The notes beneath the pieces were generated by a model. The model saw nothing but the letters and a program-made list of their open reading frames with translations, searched no databases and was not told the DNA's origin. This document shows positions 1 to 8,452 of a stretch of 64,000 nucleotides of DNA, piece by piece (position 1 is the stretch's first letter; every line of letters begins with the position of its first letter). The stretch comes from Exiguobacterium sibiricum 7-3 (lineage in GTDB: Bacteria > Bacillota > Bacilli > Exiguobacteriales > Exiguobacteriaceae): NCBI RefSeq assembly GCF_000620865.1, contig NZ_KK211190.1, positions 695,971 through 759,970 of the forward strand, in the 5' to 3' direction. A program made the translations under genes and the position numbers.

Positions 1-643
1 TGAGATCAAGCGTAAAGTCGGCCTGACGGATTTTACGGACCGTCTCGTCAAGGTTCGCCGGCGTCTGCTCGAGCGGATAGGCTTGGATGAATTTTGTCGG
101 CAACGTCAGGTGACCGAGACGTTTTGGTTGGTGTGTCCCGAGGTTCGTCATGACGAGCGCTTGGATGCCTTCGTAATACCGTTCGTGAGCGGCCGTGACA
201 CTGCCTGTCGCCGTGACGATCTCACCAAAACTTTCCTTGCTGAAGTCGACCATGTAATAACGGTCCTCGATCCAGAGGTAGTGCAGCGACAGGATGCCGT
301 CCGTCAGCTCGGGACCATAACGGGCGATGATGTCACGCGTACCGTCGACGTCATGCTCCCAGTAATCAAACTCCATCCCGATCCGGATGTCGATATCGTT
401 TTTGTATGTGTCGCGTAACATCTTTAGTTCTTCAATGTAGCGTTCGGCTGTCGCAAACGACATTCCGGAATCGTTGTCGGGTGCCGGATCGACGAGTCCT
501 TCCGGAAGCGGGGCGTGCTCGGTGAAGCTGATCCGTTCGAGACCTTGTAACAGGGCGCGTTCGATATACGCTTCAAGTGGATCCTTTGTTCCGTGCGGAC
601 AATACGGGCTGTGGACGTGACCGTCCCATTTGATCAATTGCAT
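1..643 (-). CDS. hisJ: Histidinol-phosphatase HisJ (PHP family), 3' end cut by window edge
   Basis: Dephosphorylates L-histidinol phosphate to histidinol, step 8 of histidine synthesis. The reverse-strand reading starts MQLIKWDGHVHSPYCPHG, with the HxH metal motif of PHP phosphoesterases at residues 9-11; further metal-ligand candidates are FTEHAP near residue 41 and PKRLGH near residue 165. About 214 codons are present; the family is usually about 265, so the C-terminus lies outside the window. The ATG at 643 has a GGAGG 7 bases upstream. It is divergent from hisZGDCBHAFIE, which lacks any other histidinol-phosphatase (HisB here is dehydratase only), so it completes the pathway. Identification is firm at family level. 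Confidence 0.9.
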   Translation of the reverse strand, partial: MQLIKWDGHVHSPYCPHGTKDPLEAYIERALLQGLERISFTEHAPLPEGLVDPAPDNDSGMSFATAERYIEELKMLRDTYKNDIDIRIGMEFDYWEHDVDGTRDIIARYGPELTDGILSLHYLWIEDRYYMVDFSKESFGEIVTATGSVTAAHERYYEGIQALVMTNLGTHQPKRLGHLTLPTKFIQAYPLEQTPANLDETVRKIRQADFTLDL

Positions 644-691
644 GACAAAACCTCCAATATGTTTTTTTCGGTACGAAAACAGGCAAAAGGA

Positions 692-721
692 TTGACAATC
701 GAACCACAAAAAAGGTATCTT
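692..721 (+). promoter_or_regulatory. SigA-type promoter of the his operon
   Basis: TTGACA (692-697), an 18-base spacer and TATCTT (716-721) lie 54 bases before the hisZ ATG. The consensus -35 and acceptable -10 make this the likely promoter of the ten-gene operon. No T-box motif is present in the short leader. Confidence 0.7.
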
Positions 722-723
722 AT

Positions 724-740
724 CGTTAAATAATTTAGCG
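724..740. promoter_or_regulatory. Palindromic operator candidate in his promoter
   Basis: CGTTAAATAATTTAGCG is a 17-base near-perfect inverted repeat (one mismatched pair) placed right after the -10 box, over the expected transcription start. The position fits a repressor site. The regulator is not known from the sequence. Confidence 0.4.
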
Positions 741-774
741 TGGTACAGTGATAACAAGATAAAGGAGTGGCGAC

Positions 775-1596
775 ATGCAATCATTTTCTACGATTCGACT
801 CAAAGACGGGGCGACGGACTACGTCGGGCAATCAGCTGAACGCCTGCAACGTGTCATCCGCCAACTCGAGGATGGGCTCGAACAATCTAACTATACCCGA
901 TTAATCACCCCTTTAATTGAAGAAGTCGGTGGCCGGGAACAAATTCGGATGGATTTTACGACAAGTGTCGCGCGGGCGCTCAGTGAGCGGGGCCGCGAAC
1001 AATATAAGCGCGTCTTTTACAGTGGTTCGGTCTTCCAGCCGGAAGAAAAGTTCCAAGTCGGGTTTGAAGAGCGGGGCGTCATTGCCGAGGTTGAAGCGAT
1101 CCAACTCGGTGTCCGGTTGATCGAAGAATTGACCGGTAAAGAAGTGACGTTGTCGATCGGCGACGCCGGATTGATTGAACACTTGATTGAAACCCGGGTC
1201 GGTGATCACCACCTGCGGGATCAAGTGACACAGATGTTGCGGTTACGGAACGTCATCGAACTGAAACGGATTGCCCGTGAACTCGATGATGCCTTGCTCG
1301 CCAAACTCCCGCTTTTGTTTGGTCGGGAAGGCGCGGAACAGATCTTGCCGTATGTCGACGAAACCCGCTTAAATGCTGTCATCGATTTAGCAGACGCCGT
1401 CAATGCCGATCTCGACTTCGGACAGATGGGGCTGCAGACATACTATGATGGTGTGACGATTCACGGTTTCATCGAAGGTGTGACCGAACCGGTATTGGTC
1501 GGAGGACGATACGACCGGCTGTACGAACAATTTGGTCAGGAACAACAAGCGTTCGGAATCGGGTTTTCCGTCGAACGACTCGCGGAGGTGCTCTAA
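775..1596 (+). CDS. hisZ: ATP phosphoribosyltransferase regulatory subunit HisZ (short form)
   Basis: HisZ is a catalytically inactive relative of histidyl-tRNA synthetase. It forms a hetero-oligomer with the short HisG and makes it active and histidine-sensitive. The 273-residue protein shows the class II synthetase-like core (FYSGSVFQPEEKFQVGFEE around residues 82-100; GGRYDRLYEQFG near residue 243). It is clearly shorter than the roughly 390 residues common for HisZ, mostly through loss of C-terminal sequence. The ATG at 775 follows AAAGGAGTGG. First gene of the operon; its TAA abuts the hisG ATG, matching the need for equal amounts of the two subunits. Confidence 0.88.
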   Translation: MQSFSTIRLKDGATDYVGQSAERLQRVIRQLEDGLEQSNYTRLITPLIEEVGGREQIRMDFTTSVARALSERGREQYKRVFYSGSVFQPEEKFQVGFEERGVIAEVEAIQLGVRLIEELTGKEVTLSIGDAGLIEHLIETRVGDHHLRDQVTQMLRLRNVIELKRIARELDDALLAKLPLLFGREGAEQILPYVDETRLNAVIDLADAVNADLDFGQMGLQTYYDGVTIHGFIEGVTEPVLVGGRYDRLYEQFGQEQQAFGIGFSVERLAEVL

Positions 1597-2205
1597 ATGC
1601 GGATTGGGATTACGAAAGGCCGGCTGTCGAAAACGACGGAACGGTATTTAAAAGAAGCAGGGGTCGAAACGTGGGGGGCGATCGAACGTGAATTGATCGT
1701 CAAGCGCGGCGAACACGAATTCGTCTTCATGAAAGGATCGGATTTGATTCCGTACGTCGCCCAAGGCGTCCTCGACGTCGCCATCACCGGCAGCGACATC
1801 CTGCTCGAATCGGATCAGGAATTGTCGGAACTGGCAGAATTACCATTCGGGATTTGCCGGATGTCGGTCTGTGCGAAAGAACCGTTGCAGTTCGAAGGCG
1901 GACGTCGGGTCCGGATTGCGACCAAATATCCGGTCATCGCGAAACGTTACTTCAGTGAACTTGGTGTCGATGTCGATATCGTGCCGTTGAACGGTTCGGT
2001 TGAACTGGCACCATTGCTCGGACTGGCCGATGCAATCGTCGATATCGTCGAAACGGGTGAGACACTCCGGGCGAACGGTCTCAACGAATATGAAAAAATT
2101 ATCGATATCAACGCCCGATTCTTTACAAGCGAGTGGACGTTGAAACGCAAACGCGTCGAAGTGATTCAATTACTCGAACAGCTGACAGAAGGAGTGACTC
2201 GGTAA
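1597..2205 (+). CDS. hisG: ATP phosphoribosyltransferase catalytic subunit, short HisG
   Basis: Condenses ATP with PRPP to phosphoribosyl-ATP, the first committed step of histidine synthesis. At 202 residues it is the short HisG form, which lacks the C-terminal regulatory domain and needs HisZ. The family PRPP-binding segment IVDIVETGETLRANG is at about residues 147-161, and the N-terminal MRIGITKGRLSK is typical. It starts directly after the hisZ stop, using GGAGGTGC inside hisZ as ribosome binding site. Confidence 0.95.
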   Translation: MRIGITKGRLSKTTERYLKEAGVETWGAIERELIVKRGEHEFVFMKGSDLIPYVAQGVLDVAITGSDILLESDQELSELAELPFGICRMSVCAKEPLQFEGGRRVRIATKYPVIAKRYFSELGVDVDIVPLNGSVELAPLLGLADAIVDIVETGETLRANGLNEYEKIIDINARFFTSEWTLKRKRVEVIQLLEQLTEGVTR

Positions 2206-3422
2206 TGGCAACGACAAAAAACTTCAGTGTCGACCGTGAGACGGAGCAAGCTGTCCGGTCGATTCTGGAACAAGTGGCAAACGACGGCGATGCGGCCGTC
2301 CGTCGCTATACAAGTGAATTTGACCGCGTTGATTTAACAGACTTCCGTTTGGATGAAACGAAGATTCAAGAAGCGTTTGATCAAGCCGATCCGAATCTGG
2401 TCGACTCGTTAAAACTGATGGCGACCCGACTCGTCGAGTGGCACGAACAAGAATTGCCGTCCGACATCGAGCTCGTCGAAGCGGACGTCACCCGTCGCCA
2501 ACGGTTTGTTCCGGTTGACTCGGTTGGGATTTATGTCCCGGGCGGAGCCGCAAGTTATCCGTCGACCGTCCTGATGAACGCGATTCCGGCTAAAGTCGCC
2601 GGCGTCGAGCGGGTCGTCATGGTAACACCGGTCACCGGACTCAGCACAGAAGTGTTGGTCGCTGCGAAAATCGCCGGTGTGACAGAAATCTATACAATCG
2701 GTGGCGCCCAAGCCGTCGCTGCCTTGACGTTCGGTACGGAATCGATTCAAGCAGTTGATTTGATCGTCGGACCGGGCAACCGGTTTGTTGCCGAAGCAAA
2801 ACGTCAAGTCTACGGCATCGTCGGCATCGACTCGGTTGCCGGACCGTCAGAAGTCGTCGTCATCGCTGATGAGACGGCACATCCGGACCGGATTGCCGCT
2901 GATTTACTCGCACAAGCGGAACACGACCGAGATGCGGTCGCGATCGCCTTCGTCCCGACGGAAGCGATGAAAGCGGACGTCGATGCGAACATCGAACGCC
3001 GCTTGCAACAACTGCCACGCCAGGAGATTGCACGCCGGGCGATGGAAAACGGTGGTGTCTTCGTTGCCTCACTTGATGATGCGATTGAAGAAGCAAACCG
3101 TCTGGCCGCCGAACACTTGGAGCTCGCCGTCGCGAACCCGCAAGAGGTCGTCAAGTTGATCCGTCACGCGGGGATGATTTTCCTCGGACACGAAACACCG
3201 GAAACACTCGGGGATTATGTCGCCGGGACGAACCACGTCTTACCGACATCCGGGACGGCCCGCTTTGCGTCCGGCTTATCAGCACGAACGTTCTTACGTC
3301 ACCAGACGATGCTCGAAGCGACACGGGAAGGTGTCGCTCGACTAGCGAATGCCGCGAAAACGGTCGCTCGGGTCGAAGGACTCGAAGCACACGCACAAGC
3401 GATAGAAGTGAGGGAGAACTGA
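2205..3422 (+). CDS. hisD: Histidinol dehydrogenase HisD
   Basis: Zinc- and NAD-dependent enzyme that oxidises histidinol twice to give histidine. Family landmarks: GPGNRFVAEAKRQVYG (about residues 190-205), DSVAGPSEVVVIAD directly after, and GTNHVLPTSGTARFASGL near residue 345. The open frame extends upstream to 2133, but the ATG at 2205 overlaps the hisG stop (TAATG) and has AGGAG at the right distance, giving 405 residues. Overlap by one base implies translational coupling. Confidence 0.95.
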   Translation: MATTKNFSVDRETEQAVRSILEQVANDGDAAVRRYTSEFDRVDLTDFRLDETKIQEAFDQADPNLVDSLKLMATRLVEWHEQELPSDIELVEADVTRRQRFVPVDSVGIYVPGGAASYPSTVLMNAIPAKVAGVERVVMVTPVTGLSTEVLVAAKIAGVTEIYTIGGAQAVAALTFGTESIQAVDLIVGPGNRFVAEAKRQVYGIVGIDSVAGPSEVVVIADETAHPDRIAADLLAQAEHDRDAVAIAFVPTEAMKADVDANIERRLQQLPRQEIARRAMENGGVFVASLDDAIEEANRLAAEHLELAVANPQEVVKLIRHAGMIFLGHETPETLGDYVAGTNHVLPTSGTARFASGLSARTFLRHQTMLEATREGVARLANAAKTVARVEGLEAHAQAIEVREN

Positions 3423-4393
3423 TGCGATTACACCAAAACGAACGATTTACGGCACACAGCCCGGTTGGCATCGAGACGATCAAACAACTCGTCGAGACGT
3501 TTCCCATCAATGAATACCCGGTCGAAGTCATCGATCAAGTCAAAGCATCGTACAGCGCCTATGCCGGTGTCCGTCCGACGCAACTCGTGGCCGGGAACGG
3601 CTCCGACGAACTGATTGGCTACCTCTGTGCCCGCTACGCCGGTCCAGAGTCACCAGTTATCGCCTCGCAACCGGACTTCGTCATGTATCAGTTTTATGCT
3701 GACCGCGCACGGGCCGACTTCAGTAAAGTCCCGTTGCTCGACGGGATGGCACTCGATGTCGATGGACTGCTCGCTGCACCAGGTAACATCATCTTCCTCA
3801 GTCACCCGCATAATCCGTCGGGGATTTTACGGAAGGAAGCGGATGTCCGCCGATTGCTCGACAGCGGAAAATATGTCGTGATTGATGAAGCCTACATCGA
3901 CTTTGCCTTTGAGCAATCGATGGTCGGTTTACTCGATGAGTATCCGAACGCGATCATTCTCCGGACGTTGTCGAAAGCATTTGGTCTCGCCTCACTGCGG
4001 CTCGGCTTCCTGATTGCCAGTGAACAGATTGTTGCGGAAATCGAATCAATCAAGTCGCCGTATAATGTTTCCGGACTCTCGGCTGCCGTCGGGATCGCCA
4101 TCATGGCCGAGCCGGAACTGGATCTCGTCTTGGAAGAAACGTTCGCGAGCCGGGACACGATTGCCCGTCTGGTCGAACCGCTTGGCAGAACGTATCCGAG
4201 TGCTGCGAATTTTGTTTACGTTGAATATGAGGAAGCTGAACGCTTCACCGAACGTTGTGCCAACGCCGGACTGCGGATCCGTTTGTTTGACGGAGCCTTC
4301 CGTGTCAGTTGCGGTTCGAAGGAAGCGATGGAAATCTTAGAGAAATGTGTAGAGGAGGAACTGCAATGCGTCGTGGGACAAGTGAACGAGTAA
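3422..4393 (+). CDS. hisC: Histidinol-phosphate aminotransferase HisC
   Basis: PLP enzyme of aminotransferase class I/II that converts imidazole-acetol phosphate to histidinol phosphate, using glutamate. The PLP-lysine segment RTLSKAFGLASLRLGF is at about residues 180-195; the N-terminal LHQNERFTAHSP and SHPHNPSG near residue 127 are typical. 323 residues, slightly short for the family (about 350). It starts by a one-base TGATG overlap with hisD and runs 28 bases into hisB. HisC proteins also serve in aromatic amino acid synthesis, but the operon position fixes its main role. Confidence 0.93.
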   Translation: MRLHQNERFTAHSPVGIETIKQLVETFPINEYPVEVIDQVKASYSAYAGVRPTQLVAGNGSDELIGYLCARYAGPESPVIASQPDFVMYQFYADRARADFSKVPLLDGMALDVDGLLAAPGNIIFLSHPHNPSGILRKEADVRRLLDSGKYVVIDEAYIDFAFEQSMVGLLDEYPNAIILRTLSKAFGLASLRLGFLIASEQIVAEIESIKSPYNVSGLSAAVGIAIMAEPELDLVLEETFASRDTIARLVEPLGRTYPSAANFVYVEYEEAERFTERCANAGLRIRLFDGAFRVSCGSKEAMEILEKCVEEELQCVVGQVNE

Positions 4394-4947
4394 GTTCAGA
4401 ATCAGAAATCAAGGTGGCGGTCGACCTCAGTGGCGGACCGGTTGAGATTAAGACGGGCGTCGGTTTCTTTGATCACATGTTGACGTTGTTTGCCTTCCAG
4501 GCCCGGATTGGTCTGGTGATCGAAGCGAAGGGCGATCTCTGGATCGATGCCCACCATACAGTCGAAGATACAGCGATCGTCCTCGGAGCTGCCTTGACGG
4601 AAGCGTTAGGCGACAAAGCCGGCATCGAACGGTACGGCGAATCACGTGTGCCGATGGACGAGACGCTTGCCTCGGTCGTCCTCGACTTCAGCGGTCGTCC
4701 GTATACGGTCTTCCTCGCCGAATTCAAAAATCCGAAGCTCGGTGATTTTGATACGGAACTGGCGGAAGAGTTTTTCCAAGGCTTGTCCCGCAGTGCCCGG
4801 ATGACGATTCATGCCCAAGTCCTTTACGGCTCGAATACGCACCACATGATCGAAGGATTGTTTAAGGCACTCGGTCGTGCTGTCCGTCAGGCGGTTGCCG
4901 TGACCGGTGACGGCGTCCCGTCAACGAAAGGACTGATTGACCAATGA
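4366..4947 (+). CDS. hisB: Imidazoleglycerol-phosphate dehydratase HisB
   Basis: Manganese enzyme that dehydrates imidazoleglycerol phosphate to imidazole-acetol phosphate. Motifs: GFFDHML (about residues 32-38), HHTVEDTAIVLG (about 61-72) and TIHAQVLYGSNTHH plus KALGRAV near the C-terminus. 193 residues, the monofunctional form without a phosphatase domain. The start at 4366 follows AGAGGAGGAA and lies inside the end of hisC; a longer frame from 4309 is not supported by conservation or a binding site. Confidence 0.95.
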   Translation: MRRGTSERVSSESEIKVAVDLSGGPVEIKTGVGFFDHMLTLFAFQARIGLVIEAKGDLWIDAHHTVEDTAIVLGAALTEALGDKAGIERYGESRVPMDETLASVVLDFSGRPYTVFLAEFKNPKLGDFDTELAEEFFQGLSRSARMTIHAQVLYGSNTHHMIEGLFKALGRAVRQAVAVTGDGVPSTKGLIDQ

Positions 4948-5531
4948 TCGCAATCGTAGATTATGGTGTCGGCAATATCGCGAACATCGAACGGGCGTTA
5001 AAAGAGCTCGGGGAAGCCGTCATCGTTACAAGTGATCTGGAGTTACTTGGACAGGCGGAAGCGCTCGTCTTACCGGGTGTCGGTGCCTATGCGCCGGCAA
5101 TGGCCCGGTTAGAAGAGACGGGATTGATTGAGTTCTTACAGAAACAAGCGACGAAAAAACCGTTCCTCGGGATTTGTCTCGGGATGCAACTGCTGTTTGA
5201 GTCAAGTGATGAAGACGGACAGACACAAGGGCTCGGTATTTTACCGGGAACAGTCGAAAAGTTACCGAGTGACGTCCGCTTACCGCACATGGGCTGGCAT
5301 CAGTTGACGAACCATGGCGAAGCGGTTTATTTCGTTCACTCGTATGGTGCCGTCTGTGATCCGGACTGGATCGTCGACTCGGTCGAGTACGGACGACTCG
5401 TCCCGGCCATCGTCCAAAAGGACTTGGTGACAGGGATGCAATTCCACCCGGAGAAGAGTGGCGAAGTCGGATTGAAATTACTTAAGGAATGGAGAGAGAC
5501 GACATGCAACTCTACCCAGCAATCGATTTAA
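4944..5531 (+). CDS. hisH: Imidazole glycerol phosphate synthase subunit HisH
   Basis: Glutamine amidotransferase (class I) that feeds ammonia to HisF. It begins MIAIVDYGVGNIANIERAL; the nucleophile cysteine is in GICLGMQLLF (about residues 75-84) and the His-Glu pair in GMQFHPEKSG (about residues 155-164 onward). 195 residues, normal length. ATG overlaps the hisB stop by four bases and the 3' end overlaps hisA by 28 bases. Confidence 0.95.
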   Translation: MIAIVDYGVGNIANIERALKELGEAVIVTSDLELLGQAEALVLPGVGAYAPAMARLEETGLIEFLQKQATKKPFLGICLGMQLLFESSDEDGQTQGLGILPGTVEKLPSDVRLPHMGWHQLTNHGEAVYFVHSYGAVCDPDWIVDSVEYGRLVPAIVQKDLVTGMQFHPEKSGEVGLKLLKEWRETTCNSTQQSI

Positions 5532-6208
5532 TGAGCGGACAGGCCGTCCGGCTCAAACAAGGTGATTTTCAACAGCAGACCTTTTTCGGGGATGCGTTGA
5601 CGATTGCGAGACGTTTTAAAGAAGATGGTGCGACAGCGATTCACCTGATTGATCTCGATGGCGCCAAAGCCGGTGAACCTCTTCACTTGAGCCTGATCGC
5701 GGACATCAAAAAAGAAACCGGTTTGTTCGTTGAAGCCGGCGGCGGCGTCCGCAATATCGAAACGGTCGAAGCGTACGTTGGCGCCGGGATTGACCGGATT
5801 TTGATCGGCACGGTTGCTCTTGAAGACGAAGCGTTGCTCGAACAGATGATTGAACGGGCCGGTGATAAGTTGGCTGTGGCACTTGATGCCAAAGACGGGA
5901 TCGTCCAGACACGCGGCTGGCTCGAAGCGAGTGACTGGACGCTCGAACGGGCAATCGAACACTTGATTCAAAAAGGCATTAAGACATTTTTATACACGGA
6001 TATCTCCCGCGACGGGATGATGCAGGGACCGGATGTCGACGGACTGAACCGCTTAAAACGGGACGGTGTTGAACTGATTGCGTCCGGTGGCGTGACAACA
6101 GTCGAAGACGTCGCCCGCTTAAAAGAAATCGGGATGGACGGTGCCGTCATCGGCCGTGCCTTGCTCGACGGTTCGTTGTCGTTGAAAGAGGTGCTTCGCG
6201 TATGTTGA
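5504..6208 (+). CDS. hisA: ProFAR isomerase HisA
   Basis: TIM-barrel isomerase that converts ProFAR to PRFAR. The half-barrel repeat is visible: N-terminal [20 protein letters not shown], phosphate site [12 protein letters not shown] (about residue 78) and second site [11 protein letters not shown] (about residue 195). ATG at 5504 (234 residues) is preferred over the upstream in-frame ATG at 5489, because GGAGAGAG lies 7 bases ahead and the family begins with this LYPAID segment. Confidence 0.94.
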   Translation: MQLYPAIDLMSGQAVRLKQGDFQQQTFFGDALTIARRFKEDGATAIHLIDLDGAKAGEPLHLSLIADIKKETGLFVEAGGGVRNIETVEAYVGAGIDRILIGTVALEDEALLEQMIERAGDKLAVALDAKDGIVQTRGWLEASDWTLERAIEHLIQKGIKTFLYTDISRDGMMQGPDVDGLNRLKRDGVELIASGGVTTVEDVARLKEIGMDGAVIGRALLDGSLSLKEVLRVC

Positions 6209-6951
6209 TGAAACGGATCATTCCTTGCCTCGATGTCAAGGAGGGGCGCGTCGTCAAAGGCGTGAAGTTTCAAAATCTGCGTGACCTCGGAGATCCCGTC
6301 GCCGTCGCGAAATACTATTACGAACAAGGTGCCGATGAGCTGGTATTACTTGATATCTCGGCAACGCAGGAAGGACGCGACACGATGCTCGATATCGTCG
6401 AGCGGGTGGCGGAAGTCATCTACATGCCGTTTACGGTCGGCGGCGGCATCAAGACACTGGAAGACGCGAAACGCTTGATCCGTGCCGGTGCCGATAAAGT
6501 CTCCCTCAATTCGTCGGCGTTACAGAACCCGCAACTGATTCAAGACATCAGCCGCTTGTTTGGTGTTCAGGCGACGGTCGTCGCGATCGATGCCAAGCGG
6601 ACCGGTGACTCATGGGGCGTCTTCTCGCACGGTGGGACACAAGCCGTTGGACGGGATGCGATCGAATGGGCGAAGGAAGCCGTATCGCTTGGAGCCGGTG
6701 AACTGCTCGTCACGTCGATGGATGCCGACGGAACAAAAGACGGCTACGATTTGGAATTGATCCAACGCTTACGCGAAGTCGTCAATGTGCCGTTGATCGC
6801 CTCCGGTGGTGTCGGGACACTCGAACACTTGGCGGAAGGTCTCGAAGCGGGAGCCGATGCAGCACTCGCAGCATCGATTTTCCATGAAGCGACCTATACG
6901 ATGCCGGAGACAAAAGACTACTTGAAGGCGAGAGGAGTCGACGTCCGATGA
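6202..6951 (+). CDS. hisF: Imidazole glycerol phosphate synthase cyclase subunit HisF
   Basis: TIM-barrel partner of HisH; it makes imidazoleglycerol phosphate and AICAR from PRFAR and ammonia. The start [20 protein letters not shown] contains the catalytic aspartate near residue 11; [11 protein letters not shown] (about residue 80) and [12 protein letters not shown] (about residue 198) are the phosphate loops. 249 residues, full length. It overlaps hisA by seven bases, using GAGGTG inside hisA for translation. Confidence 0.96.
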   Translation: MLMKRIIPCLDVKEGRVVKGVKFQNLRDLGDPVAVAKYYYEQGADELVLLDISATQEGRDTMLDIVERVAEVIYMPFTVGGGIKTLEDAKRLIRAGADKVSLNSSALQNPQLIQDISRLFGVQATVVAIDAKRTGDSWGVFSHGGTQAVGRDAIEWAKEAVSLGAGELLVTSMDADGTKDGYDLELIQRLREVVNVPLIASGGVGTLEHLAEGLEAGADAALAASIFHEATYTMPETKDYLKARGVDVR

Positions 6952-7271
6952 TCGAATTGAATTTTTCGAAAGGACTCGTCGCGGCCGTGATTTTAGATGA
7001 AACGACGAACGATGTCCTGATGGTCGGCTTCATGGATCAGGCGGCTTACGACAAAACGCTTGCGACCGGACTCGTCACGTTCTTCTCACGGACGAAAAAT
7101 CGGCTTTGGACGAAGGGCGAGACGAGCGGACATACGCTCGAACTGCGCCGTATGTGGATCGACTGCGATCAGGACAGTCTGTTGATCACTGTCAAAGCGA
7201 ACGGACCGACGTGCCATACCGGCAATCGGACATGTTTCTATACAGAAGTGGAGGTGCCGCATGCTACATGA
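6948..7271 (+). CDS. hisI: Phosphoribosyl-AMP cyclohydrolase HisI
   Basis: Opens the adenine ring of phosphoribosyl-AMP. Zinc and catalytic cysteines are in [13 protein letters not shown] and [13 protein letters not shown] (about residues 73-99). 107 residues, so it is the cyclohydrolase alone; in many bacteria, including B. subtilis, this activity is fused to HisE. Here HisE is a separate gene beginning inside its last codons. ATGA overlap with hisF. Confidence 0.95.
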   Translation: MIELNFSKGLVAAVILDETTNDVLMVGFMDQAAYDKTLATGLVTFFSRTKNRLWTKGETSGHTLELRRMWIDCDQDSLLITVKANGPTCHTGNRTCFYTEVEVPHAT

Positions 7272-7563
7272 ACTTGAACGCACGGTAAAAGAAAAAATCG
7301 CGTCGCAAGATGAGGCGTCTTATACAAACTACCTGGTCAAAGCGGGGCGAGAAAAAATCGCCAAGAAGTTTGGCGAAGAGGCCTTTGAAGTCGTCCTTGC
7401 GGGCGACGATACACTTGCGGAAGAGACAGCGGATTTGCTGTATCATTTGACAGTGTTACTTGCTGATCGGGGTGTTTCGTTCACCGACGTCGAAGCCGTC
7501 TTGAACGAACGTCACGGGACGAAGTCGACGTTTAAGGATCGACCGGATATCGAACAGTGGTAA
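7261..7563 (+). CDS. hisE: Phosphoribosyl-ATP pyrophosphatase HisE
   Basis: Hydrolyses phosphoribosyl-ATP to phosphoribosyl-AMP; an all-alpha MazG-like fold. The block KAGREKIAKKFGEEAFEVVLA and EETADLLYHLTVLL carry the family's Glu/Asp metal residues. 100 residues, stand-alone. The ATG lies 11 bases before the end of hisI, with GGAGGTGCC upstream. Last gene of the operon, followed by a terminator. Confidence 0.94.
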   Translation: MLHELERTVKEKIASQDEASYTNYLVKAGREKIAKKFGEEAFEVVLAGDDTLAEETADLLYHLTVLLADRGVSFTDVEAVLNERHGTKSTFKDRPDIEQW

Positions 7564-7569
7564 TTCATG

Positions 7570-7605
7570 ACTCTGCATTCCTAAAACGGGATGCAGAGTT
7601 TTTTT
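7570..7605 (+). terminator. Terminator of the his operon
   Basis: ACTCTGCAT (7570-7578) pairs with ATGCAGAGT (7591-7599), followed by seven T; it starts 6 bases after the hisE stop. Confidence 0.9.
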
Positions 7606-7732
7606 GCTGAAAAAAACGGGAAAACAACAAAGGAAGTGTCATCAAATCGTCAGAACATTTTGATAGGCAATTAATAGAAAGCGGGCGTATAATCAAGAGC
7701 ATAGTCTGTTTGTCCAGAAAGTAGGTGTCACC

Positions 7733-8452
7733 TTGATCACGAAAAAAGAAATCACGAAAACGATCAAAGAACAATCAAAAGAAACGATCGAAGAGTTGCT
7801 TGCGAAAGGCGACTCGTTAAAAGAAGAAGTGGCTAGTGCGATCACGCACGGACTGGGTGTTATCTTCAGTATCGTCGCTTTAGTATTGCTAGTCCTGCAA
7901 GCCTCGAAGTCGGGCAGTGCCTGGAACATCACCGCCGTCAGTATCTTTGGTGCGACGATGATTTTACTCTATCTGTTCTCGACGCTGATGCATTCGCTGA
8001 TGCATACAAAAGCCAATAAAGTCCTGCAGATCCTCGACCACGCGGGAATCTACTTATTGATTGCCGGGAGCTATACGCCTTTCGCCTTGATCACGTTGCG
8101 CGGACCACTCGGTTGGACGTTGCTCGGCATCGTCTGGGGTGTCGGGATACTCGGGATCATCTGGAAATTGTATTCGACCGGAAAACACGTTTGGATTTCG
8201 AACGCCTCGTATTTGATTCTCGGCTGGTGTTGTCTATTCGCAATCAAACCGATGTATGAAGCGCTTGGTTTACAAGGATTCCTTCTCCTGCTTGGTGGGG
8301 GACTTGCCTATTCACTTGGTGTCATCTTTTACGTCTGGGCACGCTTGCCTTACAATCATGCGATTTGGCATCTGTTCGTACTCGCCGGCAGTATCTTAAT
8401 TTTCTTGTCAATCTTCTATTACGTGGCGCCGGCATCGGCACCGCTGTCTTGA
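7733..8452 (+). CDS. Hemolysin III family (PAQR-like) membrane protein
   Basis: Seven hydrophobic segments follow a charged N-terminal region of about 38 residues. Family motifs are SAITHGLGVIFSIVAL (about residue 37), STLMHSLMH with conserved histidines, and DHAGIYLLIAGSYTPFALI (about residue 103). The TTG start at 7733 has GTAGGTG upstream; no ATG suits. 239 residues, slightly over the usual 210-220 because of the long N-terminal helix. Bacterial members are inner-membrane proteins; hemolysis is historic naming and the physiological role is poorly known (some affect membrane energetics). The stop overlaps the likely start of the next gene (TTGA). Confidence 0.85.
   Translation: MITKKEITKTIKEQSKETIEELLAKGDSLKEEVASAITHGLGVIFSIVALVLLVLQASKSGSAWNITAVSIFGATMILLYLFSTLMHSLMHTKANKVLQILDHAGIYLLIAGSYTPFALITLRGPLGWTLLGIVWGVGILGIIWKLYSTGKHVWISNASYLILGWCCLFAIKPMYEALGLQGFLLLLGGGLAYSLGVIFYVWARLPYNHAIWHLFVLAGSILIFLSIFYYVAPASAPLS

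Noticed and set aside
913-1224. Antisense ORFs inside the his operon and other long genes
   Set aside because: Many antisense frames arise from the codon bias of the true genes; they lack binding sites and protein-like composition.
2133-2204. Longer N-terminus of HisD
   Set aside because: These codons are a shadow of the hisG end; the ATG at 2205 has a binding site and the standard overlap.
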